Assembly (NCBI GenBank): GCA_013202725.1
Contig: JABMRH010000225.1
Coordinates: 1-25,260 of the forward strand
Origin: Desulfobacteraceae bacterium
Lineage (GTDB): Bacteria; Desulfobacterota; Desulfobacteria; Desulfobacterales; ETH-SRB1
Reading direction: 5' to 3'
Length of the DNA stretch: 25,260 bases
The notes beneath the pieces are model-generated. The model did no database searches and was not told where the DNA came from. It saw only the letters and a list, made by a program, of their open reading frames with translations. Position 1 is the first letter of the stretch. The number at the start of each line of letters is the position of its first letter. Made by a program: the position numbers and the translations under genes. This document shows, one piece after another, positions 1 to 8,506 of this stretch.

Positions 1-202
1 CATCAAAATAGACCCCGTGCCTGTCATAGAGCGCATTGATTTTGTTTTTGCTGAAACCGTCTTCTATAAGCCTCTTTTGTAATGCATTAAAATAGCCGGC
101 TTTTTTATTTGCACCTGCCGGAGTTTGGGCCGGCAAAAAAAGCTGTAAAGCCATAAGACAAATAAAAATAAAACAGTTGCAACGGGTTATTTTAATGCAC
201 AA
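1..202 (-). CDS. Partial secreted protein, probably lytic murein transglycosylase (MltB/SLT-like) N-terminus
   Basis: Reading the minus strand from a TTG at 202, the frame stays open to the window edge (67 codons). It begins with a basic stretch (MCIKITR), then a hydrophobic core (CFIFICLMALQLFLPA) typical of a signal peptide, so the product should be exported. The mature part carries a pattern of the form F-x2-LQKRLI-x-DGF-x9-ALYDR-x3-YF. I associate this with the N-terminal region of periplasmic lytic murein transglycosylases of the MltB/SLT_2 type in deltaproteobacteria, where a YF-containing strand precedes the catalytic domain. The catalytic glutamate region lies outside the window, so the enzyme call is tentative. 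The TTG start is chosen because GGGAG lies 6 bases upstream, and because the next start (ATG) falls inside the hydrophobic segment. It lies downstream of the PHP phosphatase gene on the same strand. Confidence 0.5.
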   Translation of the reverse strand, partial: MCIKITRCNCFIFICLMALQLFLPAQTPAGANKKAGYFNALQKRLIEDGFSKNKINALYDRHGVYFD

Positions 203-254
203 AATCAACTCCCAACAATTTTCACCACGGAGTACACAAAGATCACAGAGCCCG

Positions 255-1058
255 CTAAAGTACGGTGGCGGGTAACGGAATCATTTTCAGCTTTCGCTTT
301 GTAAATGTGGATAACTGCCTGTATCCTGCTGAAACCAGCATCGGCAGCACCCTGTCATAGTGTTGTCCCACGCTTTCAGGATTATGTGCATCCGATCCAA
401 CAGTAATGTTTATCCCTAATTCATGGCATTTATTAATAATTTCCATGGATGGGAATATTTCATTGACCGGATGTTCATATCCGCTTGTATTTACCTCAAC
501 AATTAAATCTTTGCTTTTTATTTTTGATAGTATTTTATCAAGTGTTTTATCAAAAGATATCGATGGCTTCCATCCGAATTTTTTCACAAGGTCGATGTGG
601 CATACAACATCAAAATAGTTGTAATCCAGCATCTTTTCAAGTTGTGAAAAGTAAAGGCCGTATACATAATCGATATCCGGTTTGCCCTGTTTCCACTCGG
701 ACTTGCGGGTTACTATGTCCATGTTGCCGAGAAAATGCAATGAGCTTCCTATTACATCAAATGAATATGTATCCACAATCTTTTGGAAAAAATCGGTATA
801 TTCCTGGGCAAAATCCAGCTCAAGACCTGCCTTAACTTTAATAATGCCGCGGTATTTATGCTTTAATTGTTGCACAGCCTGGAAATAGAAGGGGACTTCT
901 CCCGGGCTCATTGAAAGCCTTTTCCCGTATTCGTGCATTGTAAGGTGATCCAGAAAGCATATCTCCTTTAAACCGATGGCAACGGCTTTTTGTATATATG
1001 CCTCCATGGAACCTTTGGCGTGGTTGCAAAGTTGTGTGTGGACGTGATAATCAATCAT
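255..1058 (-). CDS. hisK: PHP-domain histidinol-phosphatase (HisJ/HisK family)
   Basis: A 267-residue protein that fits the PHP-type histidinol phosphatase family, which dephosphorylates L-histidinol phosphate in histidine synthesis. Visible metal-binding motifs in order: DYHVHT at the N-terminus (HxH), FLDHL (DH), GLELDF (E), GSSLHF (H), CHIDLVKKFG (H and D) and GSDAHNP near the C-terminus (DxH). Together these form the trinuclear metal site of PHP hydrolases. I start at ATG 1058, because the conserved DYHVHT motif follows directly. The only upstream option is a TTG at 1097 without a ribosome-binding site. No other his genes are in the window, so a different phosphoester substrate cannot be excluded. 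It is transcribed towards the left-edge secreted protein with a 52-bp gap. Confidence 0.8.
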   Translation of the reverse strand: MIDYHVHTQLCNHAKGSMEAYIQKAVAIGLKEICFLDHLTMHEYGKRLSMSPGEVPFYFQAVQQLKHKYRGIIKVKAGLELDFAQEYTDFFQKIVDTYSFDVIGSSLHFLGNMDIVTRKSEWKQGKPDIDYVYGLYFSQLEKMLDYNYFDVVCHIDLVKKFGWKPSISFDKTLDKILSKIKSKDLIVEVNTSGYEHPVNEIFPSMEIINKCHELGINITVGSDAHNPESVGQHYDRVLPMLVSAGYRQLSTFTKRKLKMIPLPATVL

Positions 1059-1130
1059 TTCTTTATTATGTGCAAGAGCATTTCTTGATTGAATCAAAAT
1101 GGCATGCTATATATTAAAATGTCAAATAAT

Positions 1131-1217
1131 ATTGATGAATTCGTAAAAAGTCGAATTCACCAAGTGTTAAGTGTTAGGTTGAAGCAATTAACTGTTTTAT
1201 CAAGCACTTAATATGTT
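1131..1217. repeat. Composite intergenic repeat, copy 1 (hairpin plus GTGTTA-type heptamers)
   Basis: A perfect stem, TGAATTCG (1136-1143) with CGAATTCA (1152-1159), encloses an 8-base loop. Next come two GTGTTA-type units (about 1163-1177) and then a core reading GGTT-GAAG-CAATT-AA-CTGTTTTATCA. The same order of parts recurs at 13697-13795 with the heptamers inverted at the far end, so this is a dispersed repeat and not a chance hairpin. The right part also offers a weak promoter-like arrangement for radA: TTAACT at 1188-1193, then 18 bp, then TATGTT at 1212-1217. Confidence 0.6.
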
Positions 1218-1235
1218 TAATAAAAAGTCCGACTA

Positions 1236-2603
1236 ATGAAAAAAAATGTAAAAACAGTCTTTTGTTGCCAGTCATGCGGATATCAGGCCCCTAAATGGCT
1301 GGGGAGATGCCCTGACTGCGGGCAGTGGCAAACCTTTGTTGAAGAGGCTCAGGCCACAGGAGCCGCTCATGGAGCAAAGGGAGGGATATCCTATTCCGGC
1401 GCAGAACCTGTTCCCATTGATTCCATTGAATTTGAAAAAGAATACCGGCTTTTAACCGGCATTATGGAATTTGACCGTGTGCTGGGCGGAGGTCTTGTTC
1501 CCGGAACCCTTGTACTGATAGGAGGAGATCCTGGAATCGGCAAGTCCACACTTATGCTTCAGATTCTGCACGGTCTTGCAAACCAGGGACATAAAACACT
1601 TTATATTTCCGGCGAGGAATCGATCAGGCAGGTAAGGATACGCGGCGAGAGGCTTTCTACAGGATCGCATAATTTGCTGGTGGTTTCGGAAATAGATATT
1701 GATTCAATCATGTCGATGATTGAATCTGTGATGCCGAATGCTATTGTTATCGATTCTATCCAGACAATGTTCAGCCCGGATCTTACATCCGCTCCGGGTA
1801 GTGTAAGCCAGGTCAGAGAATCCACGGTTCGGCTTATGCACATGGCTAAAAAAACAGGAATTCCGATATTTCTTGTGGGGCATGTGACAAAGGACGGCGC
1901 AATAGCAGGGCCAAGGCTTTTGGAACATATGGTTGATACGGTTCTTTACTTTGAAGGGGACAGGAACCATATATTCAGAATTTTACGGGCTGTAAAAAAC
2001 AGGTTTGGATCGACCAACGAAATCGGCGTGTTTGAGATGAATGAAAGAGGATTGGAGGAGGTTGCCAACCCTTCGGCGATATTTCTTTCCGAGCGTCCTG
2101 AAAACGTGCCCGGATCAGCGGTTACAGCAAGCATGGAAGGCACAAGGCCCATACTTGTTGAATTGCAGGCCCTTGCCAGCAGCACAAACTTCGGAAATCC
2201 TCGAAGGACCATTCTCGGTCTTGACAGCAACAGGGTTGCATTGCTTGCAGCCGTGATTGAAAAAAAATTGGGCATGCATTTAATGGGGCACGATATCTTT
2301 ATGAATGTTGCCGGAGGGGTTAAGGTTGACGAGCCTGCAATCGACATGGGGATAGTTGCCGCCATTGCATCGAGCTTTTTAGACAAATCGATCCCTGATG
2401 CAACCATTGTTCTTGGCGAAGTCGGTTTGACAGGTGAAGTAAGAGCCATAGGTCATATTGAAATCAGGGTTGTGGAAGCAAAAAAAATGGGTTTTAAAAG
2501 ATGCCTTGTGCCGGCAGGCAATCTTAAACGGATGGGTGAAATAAAAGGAATAGAGCTTATCGGCATATCAACAATATCAGAAGGGATTGAAGCATTATTT
2601 TAG
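1236..2603 (+). CDS. radA: DNA repair protein RadA (Sms)
   Basis: A 455-residue RadA, the RecA-like branch-migration ATPase that extends heteroduplex and processes recombination intermediates. Domains in order: a C4 zinc finger (C11-x2-C14-x10-C25-x2-C28); a RecA-like ATPase with Walker A GGDPGIGKST at about 96-105; the RadA signature KNRFG at about 253-257; and a C-terminal Lon-protease-like domain without its protease function. The length is typical of the family (about 450). The start ATG has no obvious Shine-Dalgarno sequence, but the zinc finger begins ten residues later, which supports it. It leads a plus-strand group with rlmE (17-bp gap) and yebC. Confidence 0.95.
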   Translation: MKKNVKTVFCCQSCGYQAPKWLGRCPDCGQWQTFVEEAQATGAAHGAKGGISYSGAEPVPIDSIEFEKEYRLLTGIMEFDRVLGGGLVPGTLVLIGGDPGIGKSTLMLQILHGLANQGHKTLYISGEESIRQVRIRGERLSTGSHNLLVVSEIDIDSIMSMIESVMPNAIVIDSIQTMFSPDLTSAPGSVSQVRESTVRLMHMAKKTGIPIFLVGHVTKDGAIAGPRLLEHMVDTVLYFEGDRNHIFRILRAVKNRFGSTNEIGVFEMNERGLEEVANPSAIFLSERPENVPGSAVTASMEGTRPILVELQALASSTNFGNPRRTILGLDSNRVALLAAVIEKKLGMHLMGHDIFMNVAGGVKVDEPAIDMGIVAAIASSFLDKSIPDATIVLGEVGLTGEVRAIGHIEIRVVEAKKMGFKRCLVPAGNLKRMGEIKGIELIGISTISEGIEALF

Positions 2604-2620
2604 GTGGCGGCATAAAAAAG

Positions 2621-3274
2621 ATGCGAAACTTGAGATCTAAACATAACAGGTGGGAAGATCATTATTCGCGGCTGGCAAAGAAGGAACAATTCCTCGCAAG
2701 ATCTGTTTATAAGCTCCGTGAAATTCAGCGGAAGTATAATCTGATAAAAAAGGGGGACAAAATTCTTGATCTTGGCTGTTTCCCTGGGTCATGGCTTCTT
2801 TTTGCCGCAGATCTGGCCGGAAAGAACGGCCGGGTCGTTGGGATCGACCTGAAACCTTTGTCAAAATCGGTTTTGCCAAAGGTTCCATCCAATGTCAGGA
2901 TTTATACCGGTGATGTTCTTGACCTTGATGACGAGCTTATAAAATCTGTGGGAAAAGATTTTAATATTGTAATGAGCGACATGGCGCCAGATACTACCGG
3001 CAATAAAAATGTTGATGCCGCAAGGTCTTTTAATCTCTGCCAGGCCGCCTTAAGGATCGCTGAAGACCTGTTGGTTGACGGCGGATCATTTATTTGCAAG
3101 ATTTTCCAGGGAGAGGATTTTAAGGAATTTATAGATTCAGTTAAGTTAAGTTTTAATAAACACAAAATTTTCAAACCGCAAAGCAGCAGAAAATCAAGCA
3201 AAGAAATATATATTGTTGGATTTGAAAAAAATAGGAGGAGAATATGTCGGGGCATAGCAAATGGTCTTCAATAA
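2621..3274 (+). CDS. rlmE: 23S rRNA 2'-O-ribose methyltransferase RlmE (FtsJ/RrmJ)
   Basis: A 217-residue S-adenosylmethionine-dependent methyltransferase. Known RlmE/FtsJ proteins methylate the 2'-OH of the conserved uridine in the ribosomal A-loop of 23S rRNA. The catalytic tetrad K-D-K-E is visible as K31 (in RSVYKL), D120 (in SDMAPD), K160 (in FICKIFQG) and E195 (in SSKEIY). Its spacing matches the Escherichia coli enzyme closely. The SAM-binding loop is DLGCFPGSW near residue 50. The 3' end overlaps the yebC start by 31 bp, which suggests translational coupling. Confidence 0.93.
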   Translation: MRNLRSKHNRWEDHYSRLAKKEQFLARSVYKLREIQRKYNLIKKGDKILDLGCFPGSWLLFAADLAGKNGRVVGIDLKPLSKSVLPKVPSNVRIYTGDVLDLDDELIKSVGKDFNIVMSDMAPDTTGNKNVDAARSFNLCQAALRIAEDLLVDGGSFICKIFQGEDFKEFIDSVKLSFNKHKIFKPQSSRKSSKEIYIVGFEKNRRRICRGIANGLQ

Positions 3275-3984
3275 AGCATAAAAAGGGGGTTACAGATGCC
3301 AGGCGTGGTAAAGTTTTTACCAAGCTTATCAAAGAAATTACCGTCGCTGCTCGCACAGGAGGGGGGGATCCTTCCGGAAATCCAAGGCTGAGAGCAGCTG
3401 TTCTGGCGGCAAAAAGTGAAAATATGCCGAAAGATAATATTGAAAGAGCAATCAAAAAGGGGACCGGCGAACTCGAAGGGGTAAATTATGAAGAAAGCAC
3501 TTATGAAGGATACGGACCTGGAGGAGCCGCCGTGCTGATTGAATCGGTTACAGATAATAAAAACAGGGCGGTTGCCGATATCCGTCATATTTTCAGTAAA
3601 TGTGGCGGAAATCTCGGTGAAAACGGATGTGTGTCCTGGATGTTTGGCAGCAAGGGGTATATCGATGTTGAGAAGAAAGCGGTTGACGAGGACAAGCTGA
3701 TGGAAACGGCCATTGAGGCCGGTGCAGAAGATGTGAGGGAAGATAATGATAGCTTTGAAATCATTACGGAACCAGGTGATTTTGAAGCTGTAAAAACAGC
3801 GATAGATAATGCATCGATTCCTTATGTAGAAGCGGAAATCACCATGCTTCCACAGACAATGCTTGAACTTAAAGGAAGGGAAGCAGAGCAGATGATCAAA
3901 TTGATGGAAATACTCGAAGATTGTGATGATGTGCAAAAGGTTTACACCAATGCCGATATCCCGGATGAATTAGTCGGAAGTTGA
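3244..3984 (+). CDS. yebC: YebC/PmpR family protein (TACO1-like)
   Basis: A 246-residue protein of the YebC/PmpR/TACO1 family. Members have been described as DNA-binding transcription regulators and, more recently, as ribosome-associated factors that ease translation of polyproline stretches. The hallmark N-terminus (MSGHSKWSSIKHKKG) is present, as are the family blocks with GNPRLRAA, NIERAIKKG and YEGYGPGG. The start is certain: AGGAGGAG lies just upstream of ATG 3244, inside the end of rlmE. Its 3' end overlaps the convergent nadA by 15 bp. Confidence 0.93.
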   Translation: MSGHSKWSSIKHKKGVTDARRGKVFTKLIKEITVAARTGGGDPSGNPRLRAAVLAAKSENMPKDNIERAIKKGTGELEGVNYEESTYEGYGPGGAAVLIESVTDNKNRAVADIRHIFSKCGGNLGENGCVSWMFGSKGYIDVEKKAVDEDKLMETAIEAGAEDVREDNDSFEIITEPGDFEAVKTAIDNASIPYVEAEITMLPQTMLELKGREAEQMIKLMEILEDCDDVQKVYTNADIPDELVGS

Positions 3985-4872
3985 CAGATCTATCATCCTT
4001 TGAACCGCCTTTAATGCAGGCAGTCTGATATCCTCAGGCACCTTAACCTCTCCTTCCATAGTTTCAAGAGACCTTACGATATCATCAAGGGAAATTTTTT
4101 TCATATCGTCACACAGCATATCCTTTGAAGCCGGATAAAACTCTTTGCCGGGATTTGCCTTTTTTAATGGATAAAGCATCCCGATTTCCGTGCCCACAAT
4201 AAAGGACAGGCTGTCGGACTCACCCGCATATCTAATCATCCCTGAAGTGCTTGCAATAGCATCGGCAAGCTCAAGAACCTCTGGTCTGCATTCAGGATGT
4301 GCCATAAAAACGGCATCAGGATGCATCTTTTTTGCTTTTTGAACATCTTCAGACGTAAGACTGTCGTGGAACGGGCAGTATCCATCCCACAGGTGAATTT
4401 TTTTATCTGTTTTCGAAGCCGTATACTGGGCCAAATTCCGATCAGGAACCATCAGCATTTCTTCTGCTTCCAGACTGTTTACAACCTCAATAGCATTTGC
4501 CGATGTGCAGCAGATGGTTGACATGGCCTTGACAGATGCGGATGAATTCACATAGGTCACCACCGGCATGGGAGGAAGTCCGGCAAGCTTTGACTTAAGC
4601 TGTGCCGGCGTTACCATGTCGGCCATTGGACAGCCTGCGTCCTTGCGGGGCAAGATGACCCTCTTTTCAGGAGACAGCACTGAAGCTGTCTCAGCCATGA
4701 AGGTCACGCCGCAAAAGAGGATAACCTTGGCATCGGTAATGGATGCCTTTATGCTGAGCTCGAGTGAATCTCCGCAAAGATCGGCAATATCCTGGATTTC
4801 CGGCGGCTGATAATTATGCGCCAGCATGATTGCTTTTCTTTTTTTCAGCAGACTCTTTATCTTTTCCTTCAT
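3970..4872 (-). CDS. nadA: Quinolinate synthase A
   Basis: A 300-residue quinolinate synthase, the [4Fe-4S] enzyme that condenses iminoaspartate with dihydroxyacetone phosphate to quinolinate in de novo NAD synthesis. Visible signatures: AHNYQPPEIQDIADLCGDS at the N-terminus, CGVTFMAETA, the three cluster cysteines in GCPMADM, HPECRPEV and MLCDDMKK, and the segment STSGMIRYA. The length matches the family. It lies 16 bp downstream of lolA on the same strand, so the two are probably co-transcribed. No nadB or nadC is in the window. Confidence 0.95.
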   Translation of the reverse strand: MKEKIKSLLKKRKAIMLAHNYQPPEIQDIADLCGDSLELSIKASITDAKVILFCGVTFMAETASVLSPEKRVILPRKDAGCPMADMVTPAQLKSKLAGLPPMPVVTYVNSSASVKAMSTICCTSANAIEVVNSLEAEEMLMVPDRNLAQYTASKTDKKIHLWDGYCPFHDSLTSEDVQKAKKMHPDAVFMAHPECRPEVLELADAIASTSGMIRYAGESDSLSFIVGTEIGMLYPLKKANPGKEFYPASKDMLCDDMKKISLDDIVRSLETMEGEVKVPEDIRLPALKAVQRMIDLSTSD

Positions 4873-4888
4873 CTTTAATACTTATCCG

Positions 4889-5569
4889 CTATTCGTCAAG
4901 TTGCAGGATATCAGCTCCTTCAGGAATTTCAAAATAAAACATTGAGTCATCGATATGTTTTTTGAACTCTATATTTTTAAGATAAATTTTTGTTTCATCA
5001 TTGTATGAATTATATGTTGCTATTTGAACAATATCAAAAGTATTTATTGAGATCGACAGATATATCAGGGAGATATCGAATGTTTTTTCTTTAGGTATAA
5101 GTTTTAAAACATAGTGTTTGCCGGTGCTTTTATCATCCAGCGCAATATTAAATTTTTCCCTTATAATCTTCATATCTGAAAGAAACCCGCTCCCCTTTCC
5201 GTTTCCAAAAAAATAAGGGGATCTTCCGACCATAACCTGGTTATCTTCCTGCCTGTAAACCCACAATCTTTTGCCGTCTGTAATTATGAGTTGCCGATCC
5301 GGTTTTTCATATTCCCACCTCATCATGCCGGGGGCCTTGACAAAGAGATTTCCAGATGCGGTATCTGTAATATCCATTGCCTTGATAGTCGATTCTTGAG
5401 AAAAATTTGCCGAAAATCCTTTTGCGGCATATCTGTTTTCGATCCTGTCAATGATTTCATCCTGCGATAGATTGAGCGGATGAGAATTATCTTTGCATTC
5501 AGCCGCTTGCGGATTGAACAAAACAAAGGCCAAACAACTTGATAGAATTATTGTCTTTAAATATTTCAT
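4889..5569 (-). CDS. lolA: Outer-membrane lipoprotein carrier protein LolA family
   Basis: A 226-residue exported protein with an N-terminal signal peptide: MKYLK, then a hydrophobic core, then a likely cleavage near NPQAAEC. The mature region contains the LolA pattern of an incomplete beta-barrel: GFSANFSQES, an SGNLFVKAPGMMRWEYEKP block and LIITDGKRLWVYR. LolA carries lipoproteins through the periplasm from LolCDE to the outer membrane. The RWEYEKP segment, which includes a conserved arginine, supports LolA over generic LolA-like proteins. A cysteine close to the predicted cleavage site (in AAECKD) could hint at a lipoprotein variant, but a proper lipobox is not evident. It is the first gene of a lolA-nadA pair. 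Confidence 0.85.
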   Translation of the reverse strand: MKYLKTIILSSCLAFVLFNPQAAECKDNSHPLNLSQDEIIDRIENRYAAKGFSANFSQESTIKAMDITDTASGNLFVKAPGMMRWEYEKPDRQLIITDGKRLWVYRQEDNQVMVGRSPYFFGNGKGSGFLSDMKIIREKFNIALDDKSTGKHYVLKLIPKEKTFDISLIYLSISINTFDIVQIATYNSYNDETKIYLKNIEFKKHIDDSMFYFEIPEGADILQLDE

Positions 5570-5818
5570 GCCTCATTCCATAACAAATTGGGTCCGGCTA
5601 TGCAACGCTCTTTAATCGAGACCTTTGATAACTAATCGACTTGGCTGTTTATGATTCTGCATTGACAAATATTTTATATATTGATAGAATTTTATTTATT
5701 AGCATTTAATCCGCGGCTTTATACAAGGTTTCTTTTATAAAGTCGTTCTGTGTTTTAGTTTTATTTTGGCCTTTTTTAATACCATCTAATATCATAAAAT
5801 ATTTATCTGTGGTAAACT
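5570..5818. promoter_or_regulatory. Divergent intergenic region lolA / ptsH with strong sigma70-type promoter
   Basis: On the plus strand TTGACA (5662-5667), a 17-bp spacer and TAGAAT (5685-5690) form a near-consensus promoter pointing to ptsH, leaving a leader of about 120 bases. The word GAGACCTTTGA at 5618-5628 matches the end of a repeat family seen at 25038 and, inverted, around 15770. No clear promoter for lolA was recognised. Confidence 0.65.
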
Positions 5819-6091
5819 TTGTCGCCTGCACTTTCAAGAGATGTACTCATTATCAATGAGCTTGGCCTTCATGCAAGGTCTGCCGCAAGGATAGCAAAAC
5901 TTGCACAAAATGCCAACTCAAAAGTGTGGCTTATAAGGGGAAAAGAACGGGTGGATGCATCAAGCATTATTGATATTCTTTCCCTTGCATGTTCAAAGGG
6001 ATCAAAAATAACTTTGGAAATTACTGAAGAGTCAGACATTGATATCTTAAATGAAATCATTGAGCTGGTAAAGAATGGTTTTGGGGAATAA
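5819..6091 (+). CDS. ptsH: Phosphocarrier protein HPr
   Basis: A 90-residue HPr, the small phosphocarrier that accepts phosphate from enzyme I on a histidine. The active site is in LGLHARSA, with the histidine at residue 18 (His15 in classical numbering). The regulatory-serine region (VDASSIIDIL) places S49 at the classical Ser46 position, so control by an HPr kinase is possible. The start must be TTG 5819: an in-frame TAA lies at 5813-5815, and no later start precedes the conserved first strand. It sits six bases before ptsI. No sugar-specific EII genes are nearby, so this is likely the regulatory, incomplete PTS common in deltaproteobacteria. Confidence 0.92.
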   Translation: MSPALSRDVLIINELGLHARSAARIAKLAQNANSKVWLIRGKERVDASSIIDILSLACSKGSKITLEITEESDIDILNEIIELVKNGFGE

Positions 6092-6097
6092 GTTTTT

Positions 6098-7867
6098 ATG
6101 TCGGATACAAATGCAATTGAAATAGTTTTAAATGGAATAGGGGCTTCGCCGGGCATATGCATAGGAAAGGCTTATTCGGTCGATAAGGAAGGTGTCGATG
6201 TTGTCAGGAAATATTTCATCGGAAAGGAGAACCTGCGGCATGAAATAAAACGTTTCAAGGCTGCCGTAAAGAAAGCAAAGGATGAACTCAAAGTAATTAT
6301 TAAAAATTCCAATAAAGAGTTGCGCCAGCAGAGTTATATTCTTGAGACCCATGCTGTGATGCTAAAGGACAAGATGCTGTATGGCAAGACAATTGAAACC
6401 ATTGAAGATGAACGGATAAATGCAGAATGGGCTCTAAAAAAAGTGGTGTCAGACTTGAAATCGATGTTTCAAAATATGTCTGATCCTTATTTAAAGGAAA
6501 GGGCTGCAGACATCGTGCATGTATCCGACCGTGTAATGAAAAATCTGGTCGGCGCGGAAGCGGTCAATATCGCTGATATTTACAAGAGGGTTATACTTAT
6601 CGCCCACGATCTTTCACCTGCTGAGACCAGTCAGATACAATTGGAAAAAATTAAAGGCTTTGTTACCGATCGCGGAGGAAAGGCATCCCATACCAGTATA
6701 ATCGCACGGACTCTTGAAATACCGGCTGTTTTAGGACTTAATCAAGCAACAAGAATAATCCAAAATGACGACATTATTATAGTTGACGGCACTGCCGGCA
6801 CAGTGATCGTTCATCCAACAGAAGAGACACTGGTCAAGTATGCGGAACGTAAAATCAGATATGAAGAATATAAATCTGCCATCACCAGGGGAAGCCATCT
6901 TGTGGCTGAAACAACTGATGGATTTCAACTGCCTATTATGGGTAATATTGAGCTGCCAGAGGAGGTGGTTTCTGTTATCGATCATGGTGGTGACGGCATC
7001 GGTTTGTACAGAACCGAATTTCAATATTTAAACAGTTCTGTTTTCCCCACTGAAGATGAGCTGTTTGATAACTACATGGATGTAGTGGAGATAATAGCGC
7101 CAAAGCCGGTGACTATCCGCACTCTTGATATAAACGGTGATAAAGCCATAACTCCTGATTCAGAGTGTTATGAGACTAATCCGGCTCTTGGACTTCGCGC
7201 AATCAGGTATTGCCTGCAAAATCCTGAGGTTTTCAAGACTCAGATCAGAGCAATATTAAGGGTTGCTGCATACGGCAATGTTAGAATCCTGATCCCCATG
7301 ATATCAAGCTATGATGAGGTCTGCGAAACAAAAAGGATTTTAAACGAAGTTGCTGACTCTCTGGATAAAGAAGGAGCGGTCTTTAACAGAGATATTGAAG
7401 TCGGGATAATGATAGAAGTCCCTTCGGCTGTGACCATGGCGGATGTGATGGCAGAAAATGTTGATTTTTTCAGCATAGGGACAAACGATCTTATTCAGTA
7501 TTCACTGGCAATAGACAGGGGGAACAGCAGGGTCGCCTATCTTTACAATCCGCTTCATCCCGCTATTATACGTGTGATTAAACATGTTGCAGATGTGGCG
7601 CGTGAAAAAGGGATAAAGGTCTTTATGTGCGGTGAGATGGCCAACGACCCGATTTATATGCCTATACTTTTAGGTTTGGGGTTGGATGAATTGAGCATGA
7701 ACCCTCAATCAATACCTGCTGTAAAGAGCATGGTAAGAGAACTTAACATAGAGAATGTCAAACTTTTTATGAAGGATGTGCTTAAACAAACCTCGGCCAC
7801 TGCTGTAATGAAATTAGTGCAGGATACATATGGCAGCATTCTTTATGATAAAATCTACCATGAATAG
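6098..7867 (+). CDS. ptsI: Phosphoenolpyruvate-protein phosphotransferase (PTS enzyme I)
   Basis: A 589-residue enzyme I, which takes phosphate from phosphoenolpyruvate and passes it to HPr. Domains in order: an N-terminal HPr-binding and phosphohistidine region with the active histidine H198 in GGKASHTSIIARTLEIPAVLG; then a PEP-binding TIM barrel with RTEFQYL, RTLDINGDKA, EVGIMIEVPSA, the DFFSIGTNDLIQY block and the catalytic cysteine C511 in FMCGEMA. Length and all key motifs are intact. It follows ptsH with a 6-base gap. Downstream lies a repeat-bearing spacer before smpB. Confidence 0.96.
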   Translation: MSDTNAIEIVLNGIGASPGICIGKAYSVDKEGVDVVRKYFIGKENLRHEIKRFKAAVKKAKDELKVIIKNSNKELRQQSYILETHAVMLKDKMLYGKTIETIEDERINAEWALKKVVSDLKSMFQNMSDPYLKERAADIVHVSDRVMKNLVGAEAVNIADIYKRVILIAHDLSPAETSQIQLEKIKGFVTDRGGKASHTSIIARTLEIPAVLGLNQATRIIQNDDIIIVDGTAGTVIVHPTEETLVKYAERKIRYEEYKSAITRGSHLVAETTDGFQLPIMGNIELPEEVVSVIDHGGDGIGLYRTEFQYLNSSVFPTEDELFDNYMDVVEIIAPKPVTIRTLDINGDKAITPDSECYETNPALGLRAIRYCLQNPEVFKTQIRAILRVAAYGNVRILIPMISSYDEVCETKRILNEVADSLDKEGAVFNRDIEVGIMIEVPSAVTMADVMAENVDFFSIGTNDLIQYSLAIDRGNSRVAYLYNPLHPAIIRVIKHVADVAREKGIKVFMCGEMANDPIYMPILLGLGLDELSMNPQSIPAVKSMVRELNIENVKLFMKDVLKQTSATAVMKLVQDTYGSILYDKIYHE

Positions 7868-7875
7868 TATAATGG

Positions 7876-7942
7876 AACCGTTCACGGTTAACAGTTAACG
7901 GTTGATCAAAACATATAAAAAAACTGTAAACCGTGAATGGTT
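7876..7942. repeat. Inverted repeat between ptsI and smpB
   Basis: The arms AACCGTTCACGGTT (7876-7889) and AACCGTGAATGGTT (7929-7942) are reverse complements with one mismatch. The loop contains further AACAGTTAACGGTT-like words. The wording resembles the direct repeats flanking the palindrome inside dsrN (9521-9600), suggesting one dispersed family. The right arm contains the earlier of two possible smpB start codons. It could fold in the transcript and affect smpB translation. Confidence 0.55.
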
Positions 7943-7948
7943 ACTAAT

Positions 7949-8404
7949 ATGGAAACCACACATAACAAAACAGTTACAGAGAACAGGAAGGCCAGATATA
8001 ATTATTATATTGAGGATACATACGAGGCAGGGATGGTCCTGCTGGGCACTGAAGTCAAATCGCTCAGACTTGGCCGGGCTAATTTGAAAGATTCATATGC
8101 CAAAATCAGAGGGGGCGAGGTCTTTGTTTACCAAATGCATATCGGCCACTATCCGTATGCCAATTATGAAAATCATGAGCCTTTAAGGCGCAGAAAACTG
8201 CTTTTGCATAAGCATGAGATTAAAAAGCTTTATGGCAAGGTAAATGAAATGGGTTTTTCCCTGATACCGCTAAAGGTTTATTTTAAAAACGGAAAAGCCA
8301 AAATAACCTTAGCTCTTGCCAGAGGCAAACGCAAATATGACAAGCGTGAGACCATTAGAAGACGTGATGAAAAAAGGGAGCTTGAGAGGGGAAAAAGGGG
8401 TTGA
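7949..8404 (+). CDS. smpB: SsrA-binding protein SmpB
   Basis: A 151-residue SmpB, which binds tmRNA and places it in the A-site of stalled ribosomes for trans-translation. The core is clear: ENRKARYNYYIEDTYEAG, LLGTEVKSLRLGRANLKDSY, then a basic C-terminal tail rich in K/R (GKRKYDKRETIRRRDEKRE) that follows the mRNA channel. ATG 7949 is chosen. ATG 7937 is in frame (adding MVTN) but lies within an inverted repeat arm, and neither start has a good Shine-Dalgarno sequence. The gene for its RNA partner starts about 100 bp downstream. Confidence 0.95.
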   Translation: METTHNKTVTENRKARYNYYIEDTYEAGMVLLGTEVKSLRLGRANLKDSYAKIRGGEVFVYQMHIGHYPYANYENHEPLRRRKLLLHKHEIKKLYGKVNEMGFSLIPLKVYFKNGKAKITLALARGKRKYDKRETIRRRDEKRELERGKRG

Positions 8405-8430
8405 AGAAGCTTTCCATTTCAGCAAAAAAC

Positions 8431-8470
8431 TTGACAAATTGGACATGCTGGTTTAATTATATGATATAAG
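8431..8470 (+). promoter_or_regulatory. Probable ssrA promoter region
   Basis: TTGACA at 8431-8436 is a perfect -35 box. TATGAT (8460-8465) and TATAAG (8465-8470) are -10-like, but their spacing from it is longer than ideal. TTGGAC at 8439-8444 is an alternative -35, 15 bp from TATGAT. The region lies 37-76 bases before the mature 5' end of tmRNA, which is cut from a precursor. Confidence 0.35.
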
Positions 8471-8506
8471 GTTTTTTTAATACGTCTGCTTTTCCACCCT
8501 TTTTAT

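Noticed and set aside
7902..8087. Plus-strand 61-residue open frame before smpB
   Set aside because: It overlaps the true smpB frame and the inverted repeat.
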